This document shows positions 22,930 to 34,359 of a DNA stretch of 64,000 bases, piece by piece. The notes under the pieces are model-generated. The model was not told the DNA's origin. It was given only the letters and a program-made list of their open reading frames with translations, and did no database searches. The stretch is taken from contig JAADJZ010000012.1 of NCBI GenBank assembly GCA_011032825.1, positions 868,001 to 932,000 of the forward strand, read 5' to 3'. Each line of letters begins with the position of its first letter. The first letter of the stretch is position 1. The position numbers and the translations under genes are program-made. This stretch comes from Massariosphaeria phaeospora (Eukaryota > Ascomycota > Dothideomycetes > Pleosporales).

Positions 22930-25442
22930 TTACTGGTTGTTCGACGAGGCTGTTGGACTATCCCACGCTCCCTCACTTGGTGGGCTTGTCATATTTGATC
23001 CATTATACGAGACAGGCAAGTCGAAAAGGAAGGGGTCGTCCAGCATGGGGATGTCGAACATGGTGTCCCACCCAGGGGCATTCATCAGATCCGGGAATGC
23101 TATCGCGGGCATCGGACTGTAGCTTTGGTACGGCACACCAACGCTTCCGATGGACGGCGATATCTGGTTTGAAGGTGGTTCCATTGATCCAGTGGAGTAG
23201 GACGTTTGCTGTTGCTGGAATTGTTGCTGGTGGTGTGGGTGTGAAAGCTGGTATTGAGATGTAGGGTACGGAGACATTCCCGTTTGTGGTGAATGAGACG
23301 TTTGTTGGTTCGATGCAGGTGAAGCTTCGGTATTCGACTGTTGCGGGCTGTCACTAGCGGTGCGCTTAACCATTCGCTCGAACCAGGTCTGAATCTTTCT
23401 AACCCTCTGCTCATACATATAGAATATGTCTCTCTTTTTGTCCCCTTCCCCAGCTCGGCCCACCAAGGCTCCAATGCGCAGGGTCAGATGCCGGAATACA
23501 TGGTCGATGTTCAATCGGTGCCGTAGCTCCCTTGTTTGCGGTTCCACAGTGGGATCTTTACTGACAATCGCAAACTTGGCAGCGAGTGTTATGCCGAACG
23601 AGAGCTGAAGCCACTCGGAATTTGTGAGGTTCATTTCGGATTTCGGGGGGAGCCACAGATAAAGGTCTAGAAATGATTTGGCTCCTTCCAGACCTTCGCA
23701 TAGCATAAGCAGGTTCAGAGTTGGGGAGTGCTGCAAATTGCGCTCGAAAAAGGCGACTTGGTAGAGGAAGAGTTTAGCGGTATGGAACTGCATGAAAAGG
23801 AGATCTGCTTGATGTTAACGTGGATCCTGCAGAGAATGGGACATCTACTCACGGCTGTCAGTGACATTCGATGCCAAATGCACCCTGAACTCTTCAAGTT
23901 CTGACCGCACTCGCAGGAATGCGGCGTGTGCTTGGCTCTCTGAAGTTGACTGTGCGGCGAGTGTCTCAATGCTCTCTATAATCCTCTGCAGCCGAATAAC
24001 ATGGTATAGATCTCGATCGGTGCGGTATTCACCACTTTCGCGCAATGTTCGACATCCTTCCTCGATGAAAGGTGTGCATTGAAAGCTGTTCATCTTGTCA
24101 AAGAGCTTCGAGATCCTATGTGACGTAAGCATAGGCGCAGCAAGCTGGTTCACCGCTGTGACAGAACTCATTGCCGGTGGCAGGTTTTATCAGCAATGCT
24201 CTTGACAGTGTAACAGAATATAGCGACATCCCGAGAGTTTACCTTGGCCTTTACAAAGCCCATTGCACCTGGCACACTAGCAAATATCTTTACAGAGCTA
24301 GTAGAGAAAAGAGCATGTGAGTAAAGCTGGCTAACCGGAACGAGTTCTGTCAGGCGGTGCAGTTTTAATCCCAAACTTACGTGGATGCCAGGTAGAAACA
24401 CCCGGCAGAAGCCCTTTGCTCCTCTGGCCCCCAAGGTTCATCTCTCGAAGCGATGGGGTCGCGCCTCTCCTGTGCACTCGAAGATGAAGACTTACTTGCG
24501 CGGAGATGTTTGCGGTCGAGTCGCATATCCACGGCGATGGAAATGGCGAGCGCAAGGTATTGTGAGTAGTACATCGACCGCGAGTGATATTGGTTCCTGT
24601 AGTCCGATCAGGCTATGTCCCGCAGATTGCCGATGCGACGAGCTTACCACGCAAGAGAAATCAGAAGTCCTTGGAGATATTCGATTTTGAGCATATCCCA
24701 TCCTCCCAGCAGCACCTTCTCGCTCACCATGTATTTGAACCGATTGCCAAGCTTATCCTGTGTGTTTAGATCGTGAAAACATGCCACCGACAGCACTGCA
24801 AGGAACAAGAAAGGCTTTTCGTGTCGTAATTGTCTGCCAGTGACATTCGGTGCGAGGATTACGAAGGGGAAGTGAGGCATCATATCCAACTTGTACATTT
24901 CCACCAACGTCTCTGCTCGCTCTATCGACACTATATCTTCGTCGATGACATCGCCATCCGCGTGGAAGTCGTCGTTCGGGGGGGATAACGAGTGGACGGA
25001 TACTGTGTGGTTTTCGGGGAGGGGCTGTTGGGCGAGGGGCACCGCGCTCTTGGGAATGGGACGTAAGAGATCTTGGACCTGGGCTTCGAGAGCCTGTATA
25101 CGTCTATCATGTCGTGTGTTAGTGTACTGAGATTAGATGACCGTAGCTTGTAGCTTGGAGCTTGTAGTAGTGGCATGTGGGGGACCTACGAGTCGCGCTT
25201 TGCTGAGTTGTCGCGCCGTCGAGCAGGGCGGAACACGCATTGCTTTCCTAATCGCGCACATCTGGCTGCTGTCAGTCCGACGTCGCTGAGCATATGGATG
25301 GCCTGCCGCACCTGTCGCAGATATCGGCCCGCTGTGTGCGATCGCATCTGATCTTCAGGCTAAAGCAGTTCTGGCACGTCTTAGAGAGCAGCACCGGCGG
25401 AGCACTGCCCGGGGCGGGGTCGAAGGGGGCGGCGAGAGACAT
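22930..25442 (-). CDS. Zn2Cys6 fungal transcription factor
   Basis: Nuclear DNA-binding regulator; target genes unknown. Rebuilt exons (minus): 25312-25442, 25190-25261, 24648-25103, 24381-24596, 23853-24166, 22930-23804, total 687 residues, phase consistent. The Zn2Cys6 cluster spans the first junction: CQNCFSLKIRC...CDRC plus ARLGKQC, followed by a short linker and a coiled segment (RIQALEAQVQDLL). The middle region is the fungal-specific regulator domain (PHFPFVILAP, FLFLAVLSVACF, AVDMRLDRKHL, GCFYLAST, VNQLAAPMLTSHRI). The C-terminal tail is Gln-rich (HHQQQFQQQQ). Uncertain points: intron 24167-24380 (214 nt) carries a dispersed element and its acceptor is a poor ATGAG; the last intron has a CAAGCAG tandem acceptor, leaving one residue ambiguous. 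Confidence 0.85.
24170..24359 (-). repeat. Short dispersed TIR element, copy L, inside a Zn2Cys6 gene intron
   Basis: On the minus strand begins CACCGCCTGACAGAACTC, runs through the core gctagtgtgccaggtgcaatgggctttgtaaagg and the right part ttacactgtcaagag, and ends near CTGCCACCGGCAATG. These match copies F and A. It fills almost the whole 214-nt intron 24167-24380. Confidence 0.65.
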
Positions 25443-28400
25443 GGGCGGCGTCGCTGCTCTGGTTCTGTTCTGCACAGGCAACGGGCGCTGCAGCTGGCAT
25501 GAAGGTGCAGGCGGTGGGTGGGGGAGCTCGGGACAAGGTCACAGCCGTTGCGGCCGGTCTAACATAAAACGGTCGCTGGCGGGTCGTTGGTTCCTCCCAC
25601 GAGCCGAGTAACAGGACGACCGGGGCCAGCAGGCGAATGCTTGTTAATTCGGGTTGTTATCTCGAGATTGCGCTGGAAAGGTGATCGTTGGGGGCTGATA
25701 TCAAGCAGGGGCCCCACGGCCAGTGGCAGAGTTGAGTCCTTGGCACTCAGGATCTCGTGCGGTAACTAATCTAGATAGGTACTCCTAGGTAGTGATGTTT
25801 CTTGAGCGAGTGACAAGTCAATGAAACGAACAGTGGCATCATCGCAGATTCGCAGGGCGTGAGGGGCAGGGGCTCTCCGGCACCTTTATTATGTAAGCAG
25901 CCACGCTAGGCCTTCAGCGGCCTACGCGTTCGCTAAAGTTCCCATTGGGGAATGCATGGCTAGCAGAAATACCTCATGAAGTATCACCTGAGGCTATATG
26001 CGCAACAGCCAGGCAATCTAACGCAGCAGAAACGGATCAGCTCCTACAAAGAGCGCAGAAGTCACTTGAAGAGGAACTGATGTTATGGACATAATGCAAG
26101 ACATCTCTTATAGAGCTACTCGGCAAGACTTTCGATCAAGATGGGGTGAGAGCGCTCGACGTTCCTTCTGCAGAGTTAGGACATCTATCAAACAGTGCCG
26201 TATTCTCCGCATGTTGCTTCGATGTCGATCTGCTGAGTCTGTAGGAGACGGAATTCTCGATACATAAGAGATAGGGCGGTATAGTAAACTTGGTCGTACC
26301 GCCGCGAAACATTGCTAGAAACATCTGTTGGAGCTCATAAACCTAAAGACTGAAGGGTTAAAGTTTCTCGCAGTCTTCATCGGTGAGCCAAACCAGTATG
26401 TAGTACTCCTCACTTGGCGGCGCCACGTCTCCACATTCTGTGCCATCAAAGTTGAACGGGGAATCCGGGGTGCCAAGAGAAAGAACATTTGATTTGCCAA
26501 TATTCCAAGCCCTCGTCGTACAAAACATACAAGTATCCATCCCGTCGGATACGGAAGGGATGGGGGAAAAACCGAAAGCCACAAAAATGTGGTGCTGGAG
26601 GCTAGAGCTGCCTTGCGTGCCCCCTTATCCCTAGAGCACTAATACAAACCGATCTAGACTTGCATGTAATGGGACAAACTGTGCTCAGGACAAGAGAAAC
26701 CGTTGACAGACAGCCGACTCCGCCCAAAAGGAAAGAAGGATCCTTCAGGAATACACCACAGAAGAGAGAATGGGAAGTCTATAACGAGTAGTGGAAGTGC
26801 TGATAAAATATGTGCGTGGAAGAGTGGCAGCGTAGGCCCATATCAAATCTAATAAGATGTTAGCTAAGTCAGACAAGGTCGCTAGGGGCGTTTTCCTTAC
26901 TCAGGTCTCCTGCAGATACCGTAGCATTCATTTAGTTGTCAAGAAGGGTGAAAATCTCATCCGTCTAATCATGGGGGTTAGTACATCCACGGTCAATCGT
27001 GACATAACACCTACCAAGTCCGATGCCGTCGCGTCAAGGTTGGATGTTGGCCAATACCGGCTAGCTGGGCTTGGTGGGGGTTGCGGTGGAGGCGATGGAG
27101 GATCTTCCCTTGATCTGTCTTCAGATGAGACGTCTCCGGTGGTTGAGATGCGAGCCCGGACAAACATGTCGCTGGGACAGGTACTGGCGGTCTTGATGTA
27201 AGTCATATCGAATTCGATAGCGTGATGTTTAGACGGATGATTCAAGGTACAAAAAGACACAAAGACAAAGTGTTTTGGATGCTGGAACAGGAGCTAAGTG
27301 GAGAAAGGAGAGTGGTGCTCTGTAGAGGAAACACTGGTGTGGTTGCTCGACGTTAAATAGTCTGTCGGCGGGAAAATCTAAGGAATCGACCAGGGAGCAA
27401 GACCAGCCAGCTAGCAAACGAAGCAGGGCTCCCAAAAGCAATCAGAGTCGCAACGGCCCGCCCGGGTAGACGGGAGGCACATCAGGCAGAGTGACAGGTC
27501 ACCATGGAGGGCGACTGGAATGAGATACTGATTCGGTGGGTTTAGAGTACATCCGGGCTCCGGAGGCTACCAGATCCCACGGCCAGGTCAGTGACAGATT
27601 GTACTGGAAATTTGGCATTCCCAGGATCGACAAATAAACGTGGTGAAGTGTACACCAAGATTGGGCCAGGGCGAGACGGAGAATAGTGGAATGGTTAGAT
27701 GCATCTCGAAACGGGATCTCTGGTACTACAAGGACAGCTCCGCGCGTCTCCAAAACGATTTTGCTAGCGTAGCAATATAACTCTACAAAGCTACAATCCT
27801 GTACAGAGTATCAACCTGATACTACAATATATCAGAGAAAATCCAAGTTGTAGGTAGTCCTCCAGTCAAGAGTTGCATCCTGACGTGCTCACCGTTTCCG
27901 CAAGAGATGCACATAGCCGCAAGAGCGAAGCGGTCGTCGTGCAAGAATTGAGCTGATTCGCTGGGGAAGCGGGTAATAGTCGGACTAGAAACGCGAAAAG
28001 GAAACTTGCTAGGCGAAGCGCTTGATAGCGAGAGCAGGTGAAATGGGGGTCTGCTTTGCTGGAGCCAGTTGGAGCATGGCATATGGCACCGCAACGGTGT
28101 GAGCTCCCAGGCCTGCATGATCACAGTGCGGAACTGCACCGAAGTCGATCGAGCGCCGGCTAGCACAATTGAGCGGAAAGCATGGTGCTCGCGGGGTAGA
28201 TGAATGGCCAAAGCTAAGTTTGCCTGTTCTGCGCCGTGAAGCAAACGGCCCGACAGCTGAGGCCAGCGAAACAACGGCAGAGCAGAGCAGAACAGAACTG
28301 ACTGAAATGGACAATGGTCGGGCCAGGAAGACTGGGCCGGCCAGCACCGCCTGTTGACGCGGAGGTGGGCGGTGCGAGGTGCGAGGTGAGGCGGCGGCGG

Positions 28401-28838
28401 AGGAAAGCCCTGGAGCTAAGGGGCCGCGCCAAGCCGCTAAATACCCCGGGCGCGGCTGGGCAGCAGCATCGCGAACTCGGAACTTCCTTTCAAGCTCCAA
28501 CCACCACCCGCGAACGCTTGCAGACAGCACCCACAAGCCCCAACCGCGACCACCGCCGCCCCGTCCAGCCGCGTTGCACAAGCTGACCCGTCCCGTGCCA
28601 CCAGACATCGTCGCGTCCGCCCACCGATCCGTCCCCCCCGCTTCGGGGCGCGCCGACAGTTCGTGTGCGCAGACCCGATATGACCTTCACCTGCACGTAG
28701 GGCTGGCCGTCGACCCCCCAGCTCTGCACCACCGTCGCCGTCACACGCTCCGTCCGCGCGTCCGCTCCCCTCGCCCGTCTGCTTCTCTCCTCTGACCGCA
28801 CACAACAGCCCACCCGGCGCGCACGCTCCCCCGCCAGC
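25443..28838. other. Gene-poor 3.4-kb region upstream of TAF6
   Basis: I could not support a gene here. A minus-strand frame at 26358-26582 looks like the tail of a decayed coding sequence (see findings), and 26928-27260 (minus) is a Pro/Ser-rich frame without a match. The segment 28000-28838 is GC-rich and lies directly before TAF6, so probably contains its promoter. Confidence 0.5.
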
Positions 28839-30306
28839 ATGTCGTCGTCTGTCTGGAACCCCGACAATGTGCGCGACGTCGCCGAATCCGTGGGAATCGC
28901 TGGGCTCGCCGACAACGTGGTGGAAGAGCTCGCTCGCGACGTCGATTTCCGCCTGGCGCAGGTCCTAGAGGAGGCCACCAAATTCATGCGCCACAGCAAG
29001 CGCATCACGCTAGGCACGCAGGACATCTCCAACGCCCTCAAGGTGCTCAATGTGGAGCCGCTGTTCGGCTACGAGGCCACCCGCCCGCTGCGATTCGGCG
29101 AGGCCTCTTTGGGGCCGGGCCAGCCGCTCTACTATGTCGAAGACGAGGAGGTCGACTTTGAGAAGCTGATCAATGCCCCACTTCCCAAAGTGCCCCGCGA
29201 AATCACGTTCACGGGTAAGTGACACCATCACGCTCTAATTCATAGAATTTGGAATGGAATGCTAATCTGCGTCAGCACACTGGCTTGCTGTCGAAGGTGT
29301 GCAGCCCTCGATCCCCCAAAACCCGACTGCAACCAACCATGCCGACCTGCTGCCGAAGGGGCCCAACGCAAACCCGCACCTCGCCGCTGCGAACGGCTTG
29401 GACAACATCAACGTCAAGCCTCTTGTGAAACACGTCCTCTCGAAAGAGTCCCAGGAGCTGTTTGCAAAGCTGTCTTCCGCCCTGATCGACGAGACAAACT
29501 CGGAGTGGCAGAATGCAGCGCTGGCATCCATCCAATCAGATCCGGGCATCCACCAGCTGACGACCTATCTTCTGACCTTTATAGCCGAGAAGGTTACACA
29601 CAGCATGAAGAACCTGTTCGTGCTACGCCAGATGATGCTAGCCACCTCGGCACTCCTAAACAACCGCTCCATATATATCGACCCGTACATCGCTTATATG
29701 GTTCCGCCCGTACTGACATGTTGCACTGGCAAACATTTGGGGCCCACATCGCATCAGCCTCCTTCAAACGCCTCGTCTGAGACCCTCAATGGGACCGGCA
29801 TGAACGGCCATGGCTATAACTCCCTTGCCCACTTCGAGCTTCGCGAACTTGCGGCGTCCATTCTCAGCCAGATGTGCAGGAATCACTCCAATACGAACCA
29901 AGGCTTGAAGTCGCGAGTGGCAAGAATCTGTCTGAAGCACTTCCTGGATCCACACAAGCCGCTAGGTAGCCATTATGGCGCGCTGAGCACATTGCTATCG
30001 ATCACCGGCACCGAGGGGCTCAAAATGCTCATCTTGCCGAATCTGCAAGTATATGATGCAGTGCTGAAAGAAGCCATGGGCGACGAGACGAAGAAGCCGG
30101 AGGCTGAGAGAGTCCTCGCTGTGATTCTCTCGGCGCTCGATAGGCTGGGCCGACGAGGAGCTACCAGGGTCAATGGAGTGAGCAGCTTGGCGGGCTTGAG
30201 AGAGCGGCTGGCGGGCAGGGTGGGCGACGTTGTTGCAGACAAAATTGTCGAGAGCGGCAGATCTGGCGTAGCGCAGGTGATTCTGGAGACAGACCTCAGC
30301 ATCTAG
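28839..30306 (+). CDS. taf6: TAF6, subunit of TFIID and SAGA
   Basis: TBP-associated factor 6, which pairs with TAF9 through a histone fold and contributes a HEAT domain to TFIID and SAGA. Exons 28839-29214 and 29276-30306, GT-AG, 468 residues. The histone fold occupies about residues 5-75 ([14 protein letters not shown]...[24 protein letters not shown]). The conserved linker [14 protein letters not shown] follows, then [15 protein letters not shown] across the junction. The HEAT region spans about residues 190-450 ([32 protein letters not shown]). The start lies right before the histone fold. It is in tandem with sar1, 445 bp apart. Confidence 0.95.
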
Positions 30307-30751
30307 TTGATGCATGGGGAGGAATTGGCGTTCTAGGCAAGGGTGATACCAGCTTCGGGCATAGTCCTAAAAATTAGTTGAGCAATGCGCCAGCGTTTAT
30401 TATCATGGCTATATGTGCTTGTTTCTCGTGAGTTTGACAGATCACCAGCGTTCTAGCCAGGTTGCCAGAGGATCGCGGCGGTACTGCAAAAGCTCGTTTG
30501 GCCACTACACTATACGACGTGGAGATCCAAGGCAACGTGCAAACCTCGGTGATACGACTGATGCGGAAAGCACCAGCACGCACGTCCACTCCGAGTGAGT
30601 GACGTTGCTCACCTCCGGCGCCAAGCCGCTTGGCGCTGCCTGACAACTTCTGGACATCTTACATATCTACCATATCTATCTACACAACACCCTCCCGCCC
30701 ACACACACGGAGAACCAACGATTCGGCCAACCACCCCCCTTCGCAAACACA
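30307..30751. other. Intergenic region between taf6 and sar1
   Basis: Short region that must contain the taf6 terminator and sar1 promoter; CT-rich just before the sar1 start. No element copy or RNA gene seen. Confidence 0.5.
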
Positions 30752-31463
30752 ATGTGGATCATCAACTGGGTCTGGGATTTCCTGGCCTCGCTCGGGCTCG
30801 CTAACAAGCACGCCAAACTCCTGTTCCTGGGGCTCGACAATGCCGGCAAGACCACCCTCCTACACATGCTGAAGAAGTACGTGCGCCCTCTTGCGCGGGC
30901 TCGAGAAAGATACTGACGTCGCCCTACACAGTGATCGTGTTGCTGTCCTCCAGCCCAGTACGTATCCAACCGCCCGCCCGCCGCCTCCCCAACTCCCGGT
31001 GCAAAGCCAAGCCATGCCACCCAGCTAACGCCTCCCCCTCCTAGCCCTGCACCCGACCTCGGAAGAGCTCTCCATCGGCAACGTCAAGTTCACGACCTTC
31101 GACCTGGGCGGGCACGCGCAAGCGCGGCGCCTGTGGCGCGACTACTTCCCCGAAGTATCCGGCATCGTGTTCCTGGTCGACGCGAAAGACCACGAGCGGC
31201 TCGCCGAGTCCAAAGCCGAGCTGGACGCGCTGCTGGCCATGGAGGAGCTGGCGACGACGCCCGTGCTGGTGCTGGGCAACAAGATCGACCACCCGGATGC
31301 GGTGAGCGAGGACCAGCTGCGGCAGGCGCTGGGCGTGTGGCAGACGACGGGCAAGGGCAAGGTGCCGCTGGAGGGCATCAGGCCCGTCGAGGTGTTCATG
31401 TGCTCGGTGGTCATGAGGCAGGGCTATGGCGACGGGATCCGATGGTTGAGCCAGTACGTCTAG
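30752..31463 (+). CDS. sar1: Sar1 small GTPase (COPII coat initiation)
   Basis: GTPase that starts COPII vesicle budding at the ER by inserting its N-terminal amphipathic helix and recruiting Sec23/24. Exons 30752-30876, 30932-30957 (only 26 nt) and 31045-31463, all GT-AG, 189 residues, exactly the family length. Motifs: N-terminal [16 protein letters not shown] helix, P-loop GLDNAGKTT at residues 27-35, switch I threonine in LQPTLHPTSEE, switch [14 protein letters not shown] (His of the GAP-assisted mechanism), NKID, and the C-terminal [19 protein letters not shown]. Early phase-2 and phase-1 introns are typical of fungal sar1. Confidence 0.97.
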
Positions 31464-31883
31464 GGCGCTGCTAGGCAGATCGGAGCGGTGGATACACGAT
31501 GCGTGTCATCACTTCGTAGATGGGGATGATTATGGTTTCTCTGGTGTCATTGGGAGTAGAGTGGATTGCTTTGGTAGGAATCTACATTTACGTCACACTA
31601 CTGTTCAATTCAAACTCTCCTATACCGTACAAACTTGCGGTTCCCGCTAAATGCTAGTAGGAAGGGTCGTCTGGAAAGACCGGCCATCATTCCCATATGC
31701 TCTATCGTGCCAGTCGGGTGACAGATATTGAGCATATCTGTAAGTTTATGCAGGAAGGTCCAATTTCTGTCTACTGTACAAGAGATGTCAGTGGGAAAAA
31801 AAACCATTGGTTCTAGTCTATCTCACAAAGCGCTACTGTATCCACCAGGGCATCACGTAACGTCCAGGGCTACCCCATTTCAA
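31464..31883. other. Short region between convergent sar1 and the membrane protein gene
   Basis: About 420 bp serving as 3' flank of both genes. A weak dispersed-element core occurs near 31824-31862 on the minus strand (ccctggtggatacagtagcgctttgtga). Confidence 0.45.
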
Positions 31884-33278
31884 CTAAGCCTCCCTCGCAA
31901 CCGGCAACAGCAGCCCCTCGTCCCCACCCCCATCATCCGTCCACCTCGCCACCCTATCCACAGCGCGATTTACAGCCTCGTCCACCCTATCCAACCATCT
32001 AGCACTTCCCCTCTTCTCCCTCCGGTCAGGCTTCCCCTCCGCCCGTGCTCCGCCCAGCAGCGGCGCCGTCTGCGCCTCTAGGTCCTCCGCCTCGTCAAAC
32101 AAGTGTGCGGTCTGTTCTTGTGGCGCCGAAGAAGACAGGCGGCTTGGTGTCGAGCTCTCGACGGTGGAATTGGCAAAGAACGATTCGCGGGCGCGCAGCC
32201 ATTCGGCGCTGGAGCGGGAGAGCACGGCGGGAACAGAGAGGTACGGGTTGAGCGGTGAGGACGGGAAGGAGCGTGGGAATGTGGGGGTTCCCGGTGTGGA
32301 TGTAAACAGTGGTGGATGTGGTGATTGCGCTTCTGCCGCGTTGGGGGTAGACTCGCTGTTGCACGAAGTGTTCCACGGCGAGGTTGGACTACTTTGGAGT
32401 ACTCCCGGCCTTCTGCGCTTTAGGCTAGCCACCCGGTCGCTATGGTCTAGACTGTATGCGGACACCTGCGGCGATATGGTGGCGAGACTGATACCACTGG
32501 AGCTCGACATTGGCGACGACGAAGCTGGCGAAGAATCAGAAACAGGGAGCCGTGCGTATCTTGACGGTTTGTCAATAGGTTTAGCCTTCTTGCTGTGGTT
32601 GGAGCAGTCGTACGTTTGGAGGCGCCACGAAGCTCGCAGACGGGTACACCACCGCCGATTGTTCCCTGTACAAGTATTTGTTGTCGCGGATCTACTGTCG
32701 TCGTCCAGCTCCGCACTCCCTCTACGCACCCAGCCCTGCGGCGGGAAATTCACCGTGAACACTACGCCCGCCCACAACACTCCCGCGACCATGAACCCAA
32801 AGATCAGAAACTGGAGTGCGAGGGGCACCGGCGGGAAGTCGAGATCGGAAGCCATCTTGCCGAGTATGTATGGGTGGGGCAATGATGCTGCTAATGAGGC
32901 GTTGTGCGAGAGGATGTGATGTTGATCCCGGTGCTGGTGTGGGACAATGGGATCCGGGTAGAGGAAGCGCGGCGGCGAGGGACGCGGATAATTGGAGGTT
33001 GTCGTTGTAGACGCGTGGTGAGTAGCGGATGAGAAAGTTCGGGGAGAGGAGACGGCGATAGTCTGGAAAGCGGATTCACTGGCAGAGTGAAAGGTCCCAA
33101 CCACACTGCTTGCCTCCGCCTCCACCTCACTACGCGTTACGAAAACAGTCCTCGGCTGATGTGTAGTCGTGAGAGTTGTTGTCGTTGTGGTTACCGTCGC
33201 GGTCCCAACGATGACGTTACCCGCCTTCCCCACGGAAATCGCGTCCCACCGCGCCCTCCCCCATGCAGCAGGAGCCAT
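31884..33278 (-). CDS. Predicted single-pass membrane protein, function unknown
   Basis: Intronless 464-residue protein I cannot assign to a named family. Residues 20-100 are Thr/Ser-rich (runs such as TVTTTTTTLTTTH) and suit an O-mannosylated outer segment. One clear membrane helix lies at about 151-177 (VPLALQFLIFGFMVAGVLWAGVVF). The C-terminal 280 residues are Ser/Pro-rich, likely cytosolic, and end with a charged, probably helical stretch (ARWLDRVDEAVNRAVDRVARW) that looks more conserved than its surroundings. No signal peptide is visible. The layout recalls fungal wall-stress sensors in outline only; I do not claim that function. The first ATG was used; others downstream are possible. 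Confidence 0.65.
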   Translation of the reverse strand: MAPAAWGRARWDAISVGKAGNVIVGTATVTTTTTTLTTTHQPRTVFVTRSEVEAEASSVVGTFHSASESAFQTIAVSSPRTFSSATHHASTTTTSNYPRPSPPRFLYPDPIVPHQHRDQHHILSHNASLAASLPHPYILGKMASDLDFPPVPLALQFLIFGFMVAGVLWAGVVFTVNFPPQGWVRRGSAELDDDSRSATTNTCTGNNRRWCTRLRASWRLQTYDCSNHSKKAKPIDKPSRYARLPVSDSSPASSSPMSSSSGISLATISPQVSAYSLDHSDRVASLKRRRPGVLQSSPTSPWNTSCNSESTPNAAEAQSPHPPLFTSTPGTPTFPRSFPSSPLNPYLSVPAVLSRSSAEWLRARESFFANSTVESSTPSRLSSSAPQEQTAHLFDEAEDLEAQTAPLLGGARAEGKPDRREKRGSARWLDRVDEAVNRAVDRVARWTDDGGGDEGLLLPVAREA

Positions 33279-34359
33279 GACGTCAACCTGGACTCGGCCT
33301 CGAATATAGCGATTTCTAGGCTGGGATCGCGATTGGCTTGCGTGTAGACGGGCTTGCTATGAGATTGTCAAGAACGGTAGCCAGAAAAATGTGTGTATGC
33401 GCGCAGAAAGAATGGTACATCCAATACAACGAAACAAGAGGAATAGCTGTGATCTTCTGGGAAGAACGCTGCAAGAGAACAAATATCCGTAATACTGACG
33501 TAGAGAAACAACGAGCGGTGCGGAAATACTAAATAAAAAGGCTGCGGACGTCGTGATGCGCGGCGTGAGCTGTTCACCAAGCCGTGAAGTCAGAAGGTTG
33601 AAGAAGGCTGTAGGCGCTCGAATGCGAGAATGAATGAGTGGAGCTCGAGCGAAAGGAGGAAGAGCGAATGTGGTGATCTTCACGGGTGGAATTCGTTCCT
33701 GGCAGGTACCACTTTCAGAGTCTGTCTCCGGACTAGATCTGTCTATTGGGATTAGCAGTGGGAGCTATCACGGCCGGAGGCTGTGGACTGTAATGTGGAG
33801 GCTTTGCGGAGCGAATATAGACGCTGCAATTGAGGCTGCAAGCCCACGCACCTCGACCATGGAGAAAGAGTTATACGTTAAAGGCATATGCCGATTGCTA
33901 TGAAAACTGGATGTCTTAGTATTAGGTAGAGGTATACAGCCCGCCCACGCCGTGCCATCACGCGCTGAGTAACAAATCGCCAAACGCCGCCCATGTGACT
34001 ACCCATCTATATGCTACGACAGTCCGGTTGAAATGCAATCTAGAATCCGCCGCTTGACACATTCAAACAGTAGATTTTCGAGGAAACAAGGAAATAGCGA
34101 GTCAGACAAGTGTGTGTGCGCGCTCAAGTGAGGCGTCGAAGAAACGGGGGCACCCCCCGGCAGAGCGGGCGAACCTCTTGACAGTGTAGGAGATTGTGGT
34201 AACAAGTAGACAGTTTACCTGAGTCTTTGCAAAACCCTGTTGTATCTAGTATACTAGGCAATGTGGAAATAGACTCTGCCAGAGGGTGGGGTGTGATTAA
34301 GGGAGTACACGCGATATGGTACAAGAAAATGAGCAGCGAAGAAGCGTTCCGTCGGGGAT
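33279..34359. other. Intergenic region upstream of the membrane protein gene
   Basis: About 1.1 kb, holding the promoter of the membrane protein gene and the 3' flank of the ABC transporter. One well-preserved dispersed element (copy F) is at 34151-34295; otherwise no feature recognised. Confidence 0.5.
34151..34295 (-). repeat. Short dispersed TIR element, copy F (apparently complete)
   Basis: 145 bp in minus orientation. Its ends are inverted: caccccccggcagag at 34151-34165 and the complement of gcagag...ggggtg at 34273-34295, with a short insertion. Minus-strand interior: cctagtatactagatacaacagggttttgcaaagac (core), then ctacactgtcaagagg (right part). I could not define a target-site duplication. 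Confidence 0.75.

Noticed and set aside
24446..24495. Possible intron GTAAGT...CACAG within the Zn2Cys6 gene
   Set aside because: Splicing it out breaks the frame, whereas reading through keeps one continuous frame across the region.
28009..28608. 199-codon minus-strand open frame before TAF6
   Set aside because: Low-complexity Gly/Arg/Ser composition in a GC-rich promoter region with no recognisable domain.
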